Below are positions 5,861 to 5,952 of a stretch of 5,952 nt of DNA, piece after piece. The notes under the pieces are model-generated. The model saw only the letters and a program-made list of their open reading frames with translations, made no database searches and was not told the origin of the DNA. The position numbers and the translations under genes are program-made. Position 1 is the stretch's first letter, and every line of letters starts with the position of its first letter. This DNA comes from Mailhella massiliensis (GTDB lineage: Bacteria; Desulfobacterota; Desulfovibrionia; Desulfovibrionales; Desulfovibrionaceae). The stretch covers positions 1 to 5,952 of the forward strand of contig NZ_DYZA01000053.1 of NCBI RefSeq assembly GCF_020741395.1, in the 5' to 3' direction.

Positions 5861-5952
5861 CACAGGTTCAGCCTCTCACGCGAAACGCCCGGCCTGAAAA
5901 GCGCAGCGCTCCGTCGTGAAGGCTGTTCAAACCCCGGCGGCAAGCTCCAGAA

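Overview
This 5.95-kb window is a chromosomal stretch from a fairly GC-rich bacterium. It holds three confidently recognised genes, all on the + strand in its left 4.2 kb, followed by about 1.7 kb that is nearly empty of recognisable genes. The coding parts favour G or C at third codon positions, ribosome sites are AAGG/GGAG-like, and transcripts end at hairpin-plus-T-run terminators. An M20 peptidase beside a YfcC-type carrier suits an amino-acid- or peptide-using anaerobe. A gut Desulfovibrionaceae-like or Synergistaceae-like bacterium is my guess, made without any database support.

Positions 1-490 are a long leader without a convincing gene. They hold an RNA-like three-way junction (181-258), a terminator-like hairpin with six T (383-408), a weak promoter candidate overlapping that hairpin, and a near-perfect 13-bp direct repeat close to the first gene. 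From 491 to 3074 lie a cytoplasmic M20/carboxypeptidase-G2-like zinc peptidase and a YfcC-family membrane carrier, 67 bp apart, closed by a perfect 12-bp terminator (3092-3121). The simplest reading is a two-gene uptake-and-hydrolysis unit: the carrier brings in (or exchanges) a small peptide, N-acyl or glutamyl compound or amino acid, and the peptidase cleaves the conjugate. The substrate cannot be read from sequence.

From 3299 to 4228 is a ten-helix EamA/DMT-family exporter-like protein. Its start is set by a GGAG site, it probably has its own promoter, and a terminator lies near 4324-4353. From 4354 to 4930 there is no convincing gene, only a minus-strand open stretch with coding-like composition that may be a gene remnant. 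At 4931-5299 on the minus strand is a small three-helix membrane protein of unknown function in a visibly AT-richer patch, possibly acquired. Positions 5300-5820 hold nothing I can call. A strong bidirectional terminator (5821-5860) probably closes a minus-strand gene entering from the right edge.

I see no CRISPR array, transposase, insertion sequence, tRNA, rRNA or defence system. The best lead for something undescribed is the structured leader of the peptidase-carrier unit; the second is the small membrane protein in the AT-rich patch.
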